Positions 1-8,715 of a stretch of DNA of 53,646 bases are shown in pieces. Location: contig JAKSNU010000002.1 of assembly GCA_024399535.1 (NCBI GenBank), positions 1 through 53,646 on the forward strand, given 5' to 3'. This DNA is from Paludibacteraceae bacterium (lineage in GTDB: Bacteria > Bacteroidota > Bacteroidia > Bacteroidales > Paludibacteraceae). A program made the position numbers and the translations under genes. The notes beneath the pieces are model-generated. The model was not told where the DNA came from, searched no databases, and worked only from the letters and a program-made list of their open reading frames with translations. The stretch's first letter is position 1. Every line of letters begins with the position of its first letter.

Positions 1-51
1 CGCGACCCCAACCTTGGCAAGGTTGTGCTCTACCAACTGAGCTATTTCCGC
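1..51 (-). tRNA. tRNA-Gly (anticodon GCC), 3' part beyond the window edge
   Basis: Read on the minus strand, the sequence begins GCGGAAATAGCTCAGTTGG, a standard acceptor stem and D-arm. The anticodon stem CAACC/GGTTG follows, enclosing the loop TTGCCAA with anticodon GCC (glycine). Only the first 51 bases are present. The variable loop, T-arm and acceptor 3' strand lie outside the window, so integrity of the whole tRNA cannot be judged. A Bacteroidota promoter lies just upstream on the same strand. Confidence 0.93.
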
Positions 52-92
52 ATTAAAATTTTCAAGGGTGCTTCCCCTTCCGAAAGCGAGTG

Positions 93-124
93 CAAAGGTA
101 CGACTATTTTCGGACGTGACCAAA
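93..124 (-). promoter_or_regulatory. Promoter of the tRNA-Gly gene
   Basis: On the minus strand a TTTG (-33 element, plus-strand CAAA at 121-124) is followed after 20 bases by TACCTTTG (-7 element, plus-strand 93-100) and then GC. This is the Bacteroidota housekeeping sigma consensus TTTG-N19-20-TAnnTTTG, about 40 bases upstream of the tRNA. Confidence 0.75.
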
Positions 125-180
125 TGTTTTTCATATTTTTTTCAAAAAAAATTCATGTGCATATTTTTTGCCTGTTTTTC

Positions 181-211
181 TTGGCTGTTCCAAATATTAT
201 AAGTATCTTTG
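181..211 (+). promoter_or_regulatory. Promoter of the glnS operon
   Basis: TATCTTTG at 204-211, followed by CAC, matches the Bacteroidota -7 consensus TAnnTTTG. A TTGG at 181-184 with a 19-base spacer could serve as the -33 element. The predicted start of transcription is about 25 bases upstream of the glnS ATG. Confidence 0.7.
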
Positions 212-242
212 CACAATTATAAATATATATTTCGCTATAGTT

Positions 243-1934
243 ATGGATAAAGTGGAACTAAACAATGTGAATGCTGAGGATGAGAAGGTTAGCAAGAATT
301 TCATAGAGCAGATAGTAGAAAAAGACCTTGCCGATGGTCTCAACGGAGGTCGTATCCAGACCCGTTTTCCGCCAGAACCAAACGGCTATTTGCATATAGG
401 CCATGCCAAAGCTATCTGTATGGATTTCGGTATCGCCCGCAATTATGGCGGTACGTGTAACCTCCGTTTCGACGACACAAACCCTGTGAAAGAGGACACG
501 GAATATGTGGATTCGATACAAGAGGACATAAAATGGTTAGGGTTCCAATGGAATAATATCTATTACGCTTCAGACTATTTCGACAAGTTATATGAACTCG
601 CAATACGATTCATCAAAGAAGGAAAAGCTTATGTCGATGAACAGAGTGCTGAAGAGATAGCTGCACAGAAAGGCACGCCAACCCAACCCGGAACAAACAG
701 TCCGTTCCGCGACCGTCCGATTGAGGAGAATCTCGAACTGTTCGAGAAGATGAACCGAGGCGAAATCGAGGATGGACGGATGGTGCTCCGTGCAAAGATA
801 GATATGGCGCACAGCAATATGCACTTCCGTGACCCAATAATGTACCGCATCATCACTACACACCCACACCATCGTACCGGCACGAAATGGAAAGTATATC
901 CAATGTACGACTTCGCACACGGACAGAGTGACTATTTCGAAGGAGTGACCCACTCATTGTGTACTTTGGAATTTGAGGTTCATCGTCCGCTGTACGACTA
1001 TTTCCTCGACCAGTTCGCAACACCAGACTACCGCCCTAAACAGAGAGAGTTCAACCGACTGAACATAACATACACTGTGATGAGCAAGCGAAAAATGCTC
1101 GCTCTCGTCAAAGAGGGACTTGTCCGCGGATGGGACGACCCACGAATGCCTACAATATGCGGTCTCCGTCGTCGTGGATACACACCTGAGAGCATACGCA
1201 ACTTCATAAACCGAATAGGATATACCAAATATGAAGCTTTGAACGACGTCTCGTTGCTCGAAGCGTCGATACGCGAGGACCTCAAACCAAAAGCATATCG
1301 CGTATGTGCAGTTATGGACCCTATCCGTCTCGTGATAGATAATTATACAGGCGACGGGGAAATGGTGCAGATAGAGAACAATCCGGAAGACGAAAACGCA
1401 GGAATGCGAGACGTACGCTTCGGTCGCGAACTATGGATAGAGAGGGGCGATTTCCGCGAGGAGGCTGACAAAAACTTCTTCAGACTATCGCCTGGAGGAC
1501 GCGAAGTGCGACTGAAAGGCGGATACATAATCCAAGCTGTCGGTTGCGAGAAAGATGCGGAAGGAAACGTCACTACGGTACACGCAACATACGACCCGGA
1601 GAGCAAGTCGGGTACCGAAGGGGGAAACCGCAAGGTGAAGAGCACTATCAATTGGGTAGAGTGCCAGACAGCCTTAGATGCTGAAGTGCGTTTCTACGAT
1701 AGACTGTTCACCGAAGAGAATCCAGCAGCCTACGAGGGCGATTTCCGCGAGATACTCAACCCAGAGTCGTTGAAAATAGTATCTGACGCAAAGGTGGAGG
1801 CATTCCTCGGAAACGCTAAGAAGGGCGACAAATTCCAGTTCCTCAAGACAGGATATTTCAATACAGACGATGATACAGTTCCAGGAAAGTTGGTCTTCAA
1901 CCTTACGGTCAGCTTGAAGGAACAAAAAAAGTAA
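243..1934 (+). CDS. glnS: Glutamine--tRNA ligase
   Basis: Class I aminoacyl-tRNA synthetase that charges tRNA-Gln with glutamine in the cytoplasm. The 563-residue protein has PPEPNGYLHIGH with the HIGH signature at residues 51-54 and a KMSKS-like VMSKRK at about 279-284. The C-terminal half is the beta-barrel anticodon-binding region. PEPNG followed by HIGH and the FDDTNP motif near residue 76 separate GlnRS from the GluRS family. An upstream in-frame ATG at 168 exists, but the added residues resemble translated leader and precede the promoter, so ATG 243 is chosen. The next gene starts 4 bases after the stop, so this is the first gene of an operon. Confidence 0.96.
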   Translation: MDKVELNNVNAEDEKVSKNFIEQIVEKDLADGLNGGRIQTRFPPEPNGYLHIGHAKAICMDFGIARNYGGTCNLRFDDTNPVKEDTEYVDSIQEDIKWLGFQWNNIYYASDYFDKLYELAIRFIKEGKAYVDEQSAEEIAAQKGTPTQPGTNSPFRDRPIEENLELFEKMNRGEIEDGRMVLRAKIDMAHSNMHFRDPIMYRIITTHPHHRTGTKWKVYPMYDFAHGQSDYFEGVTHSLCTLEFEVHRPLYDYFLDQFATPDYRPKQREFNRLNITYTVMSKRKMLALVKEGLVRGWDDPRMPTICGLRRRGYTPESIRNFINRIGYTKYEALNDVSLLEASIREDLKPKAYRVCAVMDPIRLVIDNYTGDGEMVQIENNPEDENAGMRDVRFGRELWIERGDFREEADKNFFRLSPGGREVRLKGGYIIQAVGCEKDAEGNVTTVHATYDPESKSGTEGGNRKVKSTINWVECQTALDAEVRFYDRLFTEENPAAYEGDFREILNPESLKIVSDAKVEAFLGNAKKGDKFQFLKTGYFNTDDDTVPGKLVFNLTVSLKEQKK

Positions 1935-1938
1935 TACC

Positions 1939-3510
1939 ATGAAACATTTCTTAAATCTTATCAGAGAGAGTTCAATCAAGAACCCCAATGAAAAAGCCCT
2001 TTCCGATTATGGAGAGGATGTATGCTACACCTATGCCGAAATGGTGGAAGAGGTGGAGCGTGTCGCAGAATGGCTCACATCAATGGGCATAGAAGCAGGC
2101 GACCGTGTCGCAATATGCGGCAGAAGTTCATCGCACTGGGGAATATCGTTCCTCGCAACAGCCGTGATACGTGGAGTGGTGGTATCGATACTGCCGGATT
2201 TCACTGCCGAAAACATCACATATTTAGTGCGTCACTCGGGAGCAAAAGTGCTGATGGCTGGTCCGAACGTAATGTCGAAACTCGAAAAAGAGCAGATAGA
2301 CAATGTGAAGATTGTCGATATGGAGCATTGGTGCATACGCAACGGAGAGCAGATGGATTGCCAAACTCGCCGCGAATGGAAGGAACTCGACAATATCGAC
2401 GAACTGGTGCTCATCAATTACACATCCGGTACGACCGACAAACCGAAGGGGGTGATGATTACGAATCGTGCACTGAGCTCGAACGTCAATTATGCGCTCA
2501 AGACCATTGAAGTGCGTCGCGGAGATGCCATAGTGTCGATGCTGCCATTGGCACATATATTCGGAGTGATGTTCGATTTCGTTTACCAACTCGCAGGAGG
2601 TGCGCAAATAGTGTTCATGAAGAAGATGCCAACACCATCGCTACTGCTGAAAGCATTCAAAGAGGTGAAGCCATACATGATACTGACCGTTCCGCTTGTG
2701 ATTGAGAAAATCATACAAAACAAAGTGTTCCCTATAATCAACCAGCCTAAGATGAAGATGTTGTGGTACACCCCAACGTTGAAACACATCATCCGCAAAC
2801 GGGTTAAAGAGAACATCCTGCAGGCATTCGGTGGAAAACTTCGTTTCCTGATAGTCGGTGGAGCCGCTATGAATCTGCAAGTCGAGAAATGTCTGAAACA
2901 GATACGTTTCCCATATGCCAGCGGTTACGGAATGACCGAAGCTGCCCCTCTGATATGCTACGAGAACTGGTGGGACTATAAACAGGGGTCGGTCGGAAAA
3001 GTGGTTGAGAGAATGGAAATCCGCATTGATTCGGACGATAAATACCGAATCCCTGGCGAGATATTGGTTCGTGGCGACAACCTCTTCATAGGTTATTATA
3101 ATAATGTGGAGGCTACGAATGCCGCTTTCGACGAGTACGGATGGTTCCATACGGGCGACCTCGGAATCGTTGATAAAGAGGGAACCATTTATCTCAAAGG
3201 TAGATGCAAGAATATGATACTCGGTCCTTCAGGTCAGAACATATACCCAGAGGAGATAGAGACTAAACTTAACCTCATGGACAAAGTCGTGGAGTCGCTC
3301 GTTGTGGAAAGGGCAGGCAAACTCATAGCACTCGTATATCCAGACTATGACCAACTCGACGAAGAAAAGATAAAAGACGAAGTGCGCGAATGGTTGCTCT
3401 CGGTGAACCGCCAGCTGCCAAACTATTCGCAACTGTCGAAGATAGAACTCATGGAAGAGGAGTTCGAAAAGACACCTAAGAAATCAATCAAAAGATTCTT
3501 ATACAAATAA
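1939..3510 (+). CDS. AMP-binding long-chain acyl-CoA synthetase-like protein
   Basis: Member of the adenylate-forming (ANL) superfamily, 523 residues, which activates a carboxylate with ATP and usually transfers it to CoA. The P-loop-like motif YTSGTTDKPKG is at residues 161-171, followed by YGMTEAAP near 330 and GWFHTGDLG near 395. TPKKSIKRFLYK at the extreme C-terminus carries the expected catalytic lysine of the rotating C-terminal domain. Long-chain fatty acyl-CoA ligases are the closest family by motif pattern, but the true acid substrate cannot be read from sequence. It sits 4 bases after glnS and 13 before an aminotransferase; no functional link with glnS is implied. Confidence 0.85.
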   Translation: MKHFLNLIRESSIKNPNEKALSDYGEDVCYTYAEMVEEVERVAEWLTSMGIEAGDRVAICGRSSSHWGISFLATAVIRGVVVSILPDFTAENITYLVRHSGAKVLMAGPNVMSKLEKEQIDNVKIVDMEHWCIRNGEQMDCQTRREWKELDNIDELVLINYTSGTTDKPKGVMITNRALSSNVNYALKTIEVRRGDAIVSMLPLAHIFGVMFDFVYQLAGGAQIVFMKKMPTPSLLLKAFKEVKPYMILTVPLVIEKIIQNKVFPIINQPKMKMLWYTPTLKHIIRKRVKENILQAFGGKLRFLIVGGAAMNLQVEKCLKQIRFPYASGYGMTEAAPLICYENWWDYKQGSVGKVVERMEIRIDSDDKYRIPGEILVRGDNLFIGYYNNVEATNAAFDEYGWFHTGDLGIVDKEGTIYLKGRCKNMILGPSGQNIYPEEIETKLNLMDKVVESLVVERAGKLIALVYPDYDQLDEEKIKDEVREWLLSVNRQLPNYSQLSKIELMEEEFEKTPKKSIKRFLYK

Positions 3511-3523
3511 TAAAATTAAAGCT

Positions 3524-4708
3524 ATGAAATTTTCAAAGAATGTATCGTGCTTCCGTCCATCGCCAATCAGAGCGATGATGAAAGCTGTAGCAAATCCAAA
3601 CGTTATCTCGTTTGCAGGAGGTATGCCAGGTGAGGAACTTTTCCCTGTACAGGACCTCAAAGAGATGATTGCGGAGATGCCTCGCAAAGAGATGGATACC
3701 GCTTTGCAGTATGGTGCAACCGATGGTCTGCCTGTATTCAACAAATTCCTCACGGAGAAGATGCAGGAGCGTGGGTTCGATATGACAAAGAACCGCATCA
3801 TTGTCACTACCGGTTCGACTCAGGTAATGAACATTGTTTCGAAACTATTCCTCGATAATGGCGACACAATGCTCACCGAAGACCCAGTATTCTGCGGATC
3901 GGCAGGTGCTTTCTGCTCGTATGGAGCCAATATCAAGGGCGTGAAACTCGACGATGAGGGTATCATCATCTCAGAGCTCGAAAAGGCTCTCGAAAGCAAC
4001 CCTAAATTCATCTACACAACTCCAACATTCCATAACCCAGCAGGTCTCGCAATGTCTCGCAAACGTCGCGAGCAGTTCCTTGAGGTGATGGCTAAACATC
4101 CAGATGTAATCATACTCGAAGATGACGCTTACGGTCAGCTCTATTATGACGATAATGTGAAGAACGATATTGTGCCTATGAAGACATATGCTAAGAACGA
4201 ACAGCAGATAATCTACTGCTCGTCGTTCTCGAAAATCTTCAGCCCAGGTATGCGTATCGGTTGGATGATTCTCCCTAACGAGATGTACGAATATGCTGAG
4301 ATTGCAAAACAGTCAATGGACGCTTGCACACCATGTCTCTCACAGATGCTCGCTTACGAGTTCTGGAAATCAGGACGTATGGATCGCTATATCGCTTCGC
4401 TTCGTGCTGAGTACAAGAAACGTCGTGACGCAATGGTAGAGTGCATCAAGAAATATTTCCCTGAAGGAACATCGTTCGTCACTCCACAAGGTGGTTTCTT
4501 CCTCTGGGCAAAATTGCCAGATGCAATTGATATCGACAAATTGTTCGAAAACTGCTCGCAGCGAGGAGTGGTATTTGTAAAAGGTATCGCCTTCAGTGCA
4601 ACATACGAGAACAACCAGCACGTACGTCTCTCGTTCTCGAACACCAATACTGAGACTATCGAACGCGGAATAAAGATGATGGCAGAAGAGATGAAGAAAC
4701 TGATGTAA
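3524..4708 (+). CDS. PLP-dependent class I/II aminotransferase
   Basis: Fold-type I aminotransferase of 394 residues with no N-terminal DNA-binding domain, so not a MocR regulator. Visible features are the N-terminal SFAGGMPGEELFP motif typical of the 2-aminoadipate/LysN-like branch, TPTFHNPAG near residue 166, ILEDDAYG near 197 whose Asp and Tyr contact PLP, and YCSSFSKIFSPGMRIGW with the Schiff-base lysine at about K237. Arg near the end (VRLSFS) would bind the substrate carboxylate. Substrate is not determinable: 2-aminoadipate, branched-chain or aromatic amino acids are all possible. It is the last gene of the glnS operon, before a strong terminator. Confidence 0.88.
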   Translation: MKFSKNVSCFRPSPIRAMMKAVANPNVISFAGGMPGEELFPVQDLKEMIAEMPRKEMDTALQYGATDGLPVFNKFLTEKMQERGFDMTKNRIIVTTGSTQVMNIVSKLFLDNGDTMLTEDPVFCGSAGAFCSYGANIKGVKLDDEGIIISELEKALESNPKFIYTTPTFHNPAGLAMSRKRREQFLEVMAKHPDVIILEDDAYGQLYYDDNVKNDIVPMKTYAKNEQQIIYCSSFSKIFSPGMRIGWMILPNEMYEYAEIAKQSMDACTPCLSQMLAYEFWKSGRMDRYIASLRAEYKKRRDAMVECIKKYFPEGTSFVTPQGGFFLWAKLPDAIDIDKLFENCSQRGVVFVKGIAFSATYENNQHVRLSFSNTNTETIERGIKMMAEEMKKLM

Positions 4709-4724
4709 TTCATCCCGTTTGAAT

Positions 4725-4770
4725 AAAAAAAGAAAGGCAGCCGGTTTTTTGAGGCTGCCTTTCTTTTTAT
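4725..4770. terminator. Bidirectional intrinsic terminator
   Basis: An A-rich strand plus AGAAAGGCAGCC pairs with GGCTGCCTTTCT plus a T-rich strand around a loop of about ten bases. It has A-tract and T-tract on both sides, so it can stop transcripts from both directions. It lies between convergent genes and overlaps the last codons of coaC. Confidence 0.88.
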
Positions 4771-5294
4771 TTAAGATTTTCAACGTATTCAACAATTTTC
4801 GGAAGTTCCGGGAGACGACCGAGTCCTACCGAACCGCATGCTAAAGAACCGATGTCGGGATTCATCACATGGACATTTGGTAACTGCTGCAACGACTTGA
4901 TGTTGCGCTGTACAACGGGATGGGTGAACATACGGTCGTTCATTGCTGGACAGAGTACAACCGGTTTGTCGAACGCAAGGAAGGTGGTTGACAAAAGGTC
5001 GTCGGCAATGCCGTTTGCAAACTTGCCAAGGACGTTGGCTGTAGCAGGAGCTACGAGAAAGACATCAGCCCAATCGGCTATCGAGATATGGTCGGGCGAC
5101 CAGTTCTTCTGCTCAAACTGCTCGGTATATACCTTATGCTGACTCAAAGTCTGCAGTACGAGAGGAGTGACGAAATTCTGAGAATTCTCGGTCATGATGC
5201 AGGTCACTTGATGACCATTCTTGATGAAGAGACGAACCAATTCGGCAGTTTTGTAAGCTGCAATACCTGCTGATATTCCTAATGCTATATTCAT
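4767..5294 (-). CDS. coaC: Phosphopantothenoylcysteine decarboxylase, stand-alone (CoaC)
   Basis: HFCD-family flavoprotein that decarboxylates 4'-phospho-N-pantothenoylcysteine to 4'-phosphopantetheine in CoA synthesis. The 175-residue protein keeps the family residues: catalytic His at about 69 in DHISIADWAD, the FMN-binding PATAN at 83-87, the substrate clamp PAMN at 116-119 and the active Cys at about 153 in LACGSVGLGR. It ends right after the decarboxylase domain, whereas the usual bacterial CoaBC/Dfp protein continues for some 200 more residues with the ligase. The ligase is a separate gene at 8716-9354 on the other strand. Start ATG at 5294 fits the family start MxIALGISGGIAAYK; it lies 19 bases after the low-complexity gene, so both are probably co-transcribed. 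Confidence 0.9.
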   Translation of the reverse strand: MNIALGISAGIAAYKTAELVRLFIKNGHQVTCIMTENSQNFVTPLVLQTLSQHKVYTEQFEQKNWSPDHISIADWADVFLVAPATANVLGKFANGIADDLLSTTFLAFDKPVVLCPAMNDRMFTHPVVQRNIKSLQQLPNVHVMNPDIGSLACGSVGLGRLPELPKIVEYVENLK

Positions 5295-5313
5295 ATAATG
5301 TGTGCTTATTAAA

Positions 5314-6645
5314 TTATCTTCTGCGACTGCCACCAGACATACTGCCACCAGAGCGACTTCCGCCCATTGAACTTGAGCTCATCGAAGTTCCGCGACTGCC
5401 ACCACTGAACGAGCTGCTCGAACGTGAGCTTGACGAAGAACTTGAGCTCGAACTCGGACGGCTATAGGACGAGCTTGAACTCGGACGCATAGAGGAGGAA
5501 GATGTGGATCTCGTCGAAGTGGAAGAGGATGTGCTGGAGCTCGATGATGAAGAGGTGCTACGGGTGGAGGTTGAAGTAGATGTGCGAGGTGCGGTTGAGG
5601 TTGAAGTGCTGCGAGTCGTAGATGATGAAGTAGATGTGCGAGTTGCAGGGGTAGATGATGTGGAACGTGTGCTTATAGTGCCCGAACCAGTGCGAGTTCC
5701 GGTTGTGGTGGTAGTGCGAGTGCCTGTGGAAGTGGTAGTCGTGCTACGAGTACCAGTCGAAGTCGTACGAGTGCCAGTTGATGTGCTACGAGTGCCAGTC
5801 GAAGTCGTACGAGTACCGGTCGATGTAGTGCGGACACCTGTAGATGTCGTAGAGCGAGTGCCAGTCGATGTGGTTGATATTCTCGAAGGAGTGGTTGCTG
5901 CAACCGATCCACGGCGAGCTGAAGGAGTAGCTGCTACTCGTTCGCTATGAGTCTTGTAATCGCGTGCATAATCCTGACGGGAAATTTCGGCACGGCGAGA
6001 TTCGTAACGGGCGTTTGCATAATGCTGGATGTGGCGGTTGTAGTGAGGTGGCTCGCAATGCCATACATGGTGGTGGCAACGATGGTGGTAGATATATGGT
6101 CCGCAGCACCCATAGTGATAGTACCATCCAGGGTAGTAGCCCCAGTACCAAGGCGAATGCCAGCAGACATACCCAGGAGCCCACCAATAGTCGAAGATGT
6201 ATGGGCGTACAACATAAGTCGGAACAATGACATAGTCAGGACCATAAATGTAAGGGTCGCCAACTATTGTGACGGTAGCTGATTCAGGTCTGCTGCCTTC
6301 GATAAAGAGTGTTGCAACATCTTGGAACAGGTCGTCGCCGAGAACTGCCTGAAGCAGTACATAGTGTTCGCCTTGTTCGGTGATTTCGACAACACGGAGA
6401 TAATCAACATATCCATCGCGATTGAGGTCGAGATTGGTCAGTGGTGCACGAGGGTCGTTGAGAACCTTCTCAAAATCCTCGAGGGTATTAGATTCGCCGA
6501 AAGCACGAGCAACGGCTTCAAGGTCGAGATTATCAGAAACCTCATAAGTCTTAGCTGTAATTGTGACAGTCTTTGTCTTCTGTGCGAAGAGATTCATTGT
6601 CAACGATGCGGTCAGAACGACCATCAAAAAAGTTAATCTTCTCAT
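5314..6645 (-). CDS. Secreted low-complexity protein, aromatic/His/Cys segment and Ser-Thr-Gly-Arg tail
   Basis: 443 residues, not recognised as a characterised family. A signal peptide (about 1-21, ending LFAQ) precedes a compact domain at about 23-130. This contains NLDLNRDGYVDY, a dockerin/EF-hand-like loop that could bind calcium. Residues 130-215 are extraordinarily rich in Tyr, Trp and His and include HHRCHHHVWHC, a possible metal-binding cluster. From about 255 the chain is short repeats of the type TSTGTR, then poly-Ser, then a Gly-Ser-Arg tail ending SGGSRRR. The tail is strongly basic without acidic residues. It lies between aminopeptidase P (56 bases upstream) and coaC (19 bases downstream). 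Function unknown; an envelope-exposed location is inferred from the signal peptide. Confidence 0.75.
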   Translation of the reverse strand: MRRLTFLMVVLTASLTMNLFAQKTKTVTITAKTYEVSDNLDLEAVARAFGESNTLEDFEKVLNDPRAPLTNLDLNRDGYVDYLRVVEITEQGEHYVLLQAVLGDDLFQDVATLFIEGSRPESATVTIVGDPYIYGPDYVIVPTYVVRPYIFDYWWAPGYVCWHSPWYWGYYPGWYYHYGCCGPYIYHHRCHHHVWHCEPPHYNRHIQHYANARYESRRAEISRQDYARDYKTHSERVAATPSARRGSVAATTPSRISTTSTGTRSTTSTGVRTTSTGTRTTSTGTRSTSTGTRTTSTGTRSTTTTSTGTRTTTTTGTRTGSGTISTRSTSSTPATRTSTSSSTTRSTSTSTAPRTSTSTSTRSTSSSSSSSTSSSTSTRSTSSSSMRPSSSSSYSRPSSSSSSSSSSRSSSSFSGGSRGTSMSSSSMGGSRSGGSMSGGSRRR

Positions 6646-6701
6646 AACGGTTTGATTTTATGGTTTTGTATTTTAGACCATTGCTTCATAGTTAGGTTTA
6701 A

Positions 6702-8504
6702 TTACAATTTTGCACATTTAGCTTCGAGCCAAGCGAGTTCCTCGTTGTTCAGCAGAGGACGGAGTTCGCGAAGGACGAAAGCATGATATGAGTTAATCTG
6801 GAGGAGTTCGTCAGGAGTGAGCATAGAGATATCGATAGAGTTGCGGTCGTAAGGGAAGAGGGTGAGAGTGCGGAAATGGAGCCAGTGTGCGAAATCGTTC
6901 ACATTGTTCTCGTATTCAGCCACAACGACAAGATTCTCAATACGAACACCATGTTCGCCAGTGCGATAGATTCCAGGCTCGTTGGATACAATCATGCCAG
7001 GGAGCAAAATCTGAGGCACCTCGTTCAGACGGATGGATTGAGGACCCTCGTGGCAGTTGAGGAAATGGCCGACACCATGACCAGTGCCATGTCCATAATG
7101 GATTTCCTCGTTCCACATGAATTGACGTGCGATAGCATCAAGTTGAGCTCCACGAGTGCCGTAAGGGAAGAGCTGATGACCAAGGGCAAGATGACCCTTC
7201 AAAGTGAGGGTATAGTCGCGTTTCATGCGTTCGGTAGCCTTGCCGAGAGCAACGGTACGGGTGATATCGGTTGTGCCAGCGAAACAGCCATCTTCGTTTT
7301 CAATCATATATTGACCACCAGAGTCGAGAAGAAGGAAACTCTCGGCTTTGAGAGCGACATCTGATTCCTCGTCAGCTTCGTAATGAACAATAGCACCATG
7401 GGCACCAAAACCAGCGATAGTGCCAAAAGAATCGTCAATCGCACCTTGCTCGCGACGAAGCTCATGAAGCTTGTTGCCAACACCAACTTCGGTCACATTG
7501 TGTCCAGCTTTCATTTCAGCTTCGAGCCACATGAAGAGGCGGGTAAGGGCAATGCCATCGCGATGCATAGAATAGAAAGTACCAGCAAGTTCGGTTTGAT
7601 TCTTCACGCATTTAGTTGTGAAAATCGGCGAACCAATCTCGCGGATGGATGCTTTGGAAGTCTTTGCAGCTTTATAGAGAGCCCAGTTGCATTTCGTAGG
7701 GTCCATACCGAGAACAACATCCTCGCCAAGAGATTTAAGAACATTATATGTCTCGTAATAATCCTTGATGTCAACACCCGATTTCTCAAGGTAGGAACGC
7801 ATATCTGGGGTCACCTTGTCAAGCCAAGTGAAGAGAGTGGCATGCTGCATATTGACAAATGCCATAGCGATAATTTCAGGATTGAAAGCGATATCTCCAC
7901 CACGCATATTGAAAAGCCAAGCAACATCGCCAAGGTCGGTATAGAGCATAGAATTGACATTCAGAGCAGCCATCTTCTCACGAATACGAATCAGTTTGTC
8001 GGAAGTAGATTCACCAGAGAAACGCTCGTCGAGGAGAATGGTTTTAGAATCAGGAATAGAAGGACGATCCTTCCAAACAGCATCAATGAAATCGAAGTCG
8101 GTGAACATACTTATGCCGGCATTTCCGAGCTCAGTTTCAATCGAACGGAAATCGTTTATAGCAATCATCTCAGGATTGATAGCCACACGGTCGCCTTTTT
8201 TGAGTGTAGATATCAGCCAATCGGTGATGGATGGGGTGTCGAGTTCGCCATCCTTCATAAGGGTGAGACCCGATTTCTTAAGCTGTTCGCCTGCTTGAAG
8301 GAAGTAACGGGAGTCAGTCCATACGCAACCACCATCGCGAGTGATTACGGCTGTACCAGCTGAACCTGTAAAAGCCGAAATATAAGCACGTTCGCGCCAA
8401 TGTGCAGCAACGTATTCACTGCCGTGAGGATCGACTGACGGAACGATGAGAGCCTGTACGTTTTTGTCGCACATGAGGGTGCGAACATCATCCAATTGTT
8501 TCAT
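6702..8504 (-). CDS. Xaa-Pro aminopeptidase, M24B family, three-domain form
   Basis: Metallopeptidase of 600 residues that releases an N-terminal residue preceding proline. Two creatinase-like N-terminal domains (about 1-300) precede the pita-bread catalytic domain. The two-metal site is complete: Asp394 in LLLDSGG, Asp413 in TTDITRT, His476 in GHGTGHGVGH, Glu509 in SNEPG and Glu523 in RIENL. The ~600-residue length matches the eukaryote-like XPNPEP1 form rather than the 440-residue E. coli PepP. ATG at 8504 (MKQLDD) is chosen over an upstream start at 8957, because the extra 151 residues would cross the divergent promoter region and show no homology. No signal peptide, so cytoplasmic peptide turnover is likely. 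Confidence 0.93.
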   Translation of the reverse strand: MKQLDDVRTLMCDKNVQALIVPSVDPHGSEYVAAHWRERAYISAFTGSAGTAVITRDGGCVWTDSRYFLQAGEQLKKSGLTLMKDGELDTPSITDWLISTLKKGDRVAINPEMIAINDFRSIETELGNAGISMFTDFDFIDAVWKDRPSIPDSKTILLDERFSGESTSDKLIRIREKMAALNVNSMLYTDLGDVAWLFNMRGGDIAFNPEIIAMAFVNMQHATLFTWLDKVTPDMRSYLEKSGVDIKDYYETYNVLKSLGEDVVLGMDPTKCNWALYKAAKTSKASIREIGSPIFTTKCVKNQTELAGTFYSMHRDGIALTRLFMWLEAEMKAGHNVTEVGVGNKLHELRREQGAIDDSFGTIAGFGAHGAIVHYEADEESDVALKAESFLLLDSGGQYMIENEDGCFAGTTDITRTVALGKATERMKRDYTLTLKGHLALGHQLFPYGTRGAQLDAIARQFMWNEEIHYGHGTGHGVGHFLNCHEGPQSIRLNEVPQILLPGMIVSNEPGIYRTGEHGVRIENLVVVAEYENNVNDFAHWLHFRTLTLFPYDRNSIDISMLTPDELLQINSYHAFVLRELRPLLNNEELAWLEAKCAKL

Positions 8505-8542
8505 ATTTTTGTTGTTTTTATTGATTGCACAATTTGAGTTGG

Positions 8543-8573
8543 CAAAGTTAGTCATTAATTTTATAATGAGCAA
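8543..8573 (-). promoter_or_regulatory. Promoter of the aminopeptidase P operon
   Basis: On the minus strand TTGC (plus-strand 8570-8573) is followed after 19 bases by TAACTTTG (plus-strand 8543-8550) and then GCC, in good agreement with the Bacteroidota consensus. It is about 40 bases upstream of the ATG at 8504 and divergent from the coaB promoter. Confidence 0.72.
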
Positions 8574-8615
8574 GGTTTTGAATGGATTTTTATGTTGAAA
8601 AATATTTTGCTGAAA

Positions 8616-8649
8616 GTTGTGGCAGAAAGCAATAAAATTTGTAAATTTG
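8616..8649 (+). promoter_or_regulatory. Promoter of the coaB-recN-murA operon
   Basis: TAAATTTG at 8642-8649 followed by CAG matches the -7 consensus; GTTG at 8616-8619 is a weaker -33 candidate with a slightly long spacer (22). It lies 66 bases before the coaB ATG and is the only clear promoter before the first half of the long plus-strand gene series. Confidence 0.65.
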
Positions 8650-8715
8650 CAGCCGATATTGTATAATGTTGGAAACGTACATTGGAACTTATTCTGATGT
8701 GAAAATAGAAACGAC

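Noticed and set aside
168-242. Upstream extension of glnS from ATG 168
   Set aside because: It would begin before the promoter's predicted transcription start and encodes residues unlike any GlnRS N-terminus; ATG 243 fits the family.
5504-5950. 148-codon Val/Glu/Asp-rich frame on the plus strand
   Set aside because: It is the antisense shadow of the TSTGTR repeat tail; repetitive DNA keeps several frames open.
7383-8363. 326-codon plus-strand frame
   Set aside because: It lies entirely antisense to the catalytic domains of aminopeptidase P, whose metal ligands are all intact, and shows no family motif.
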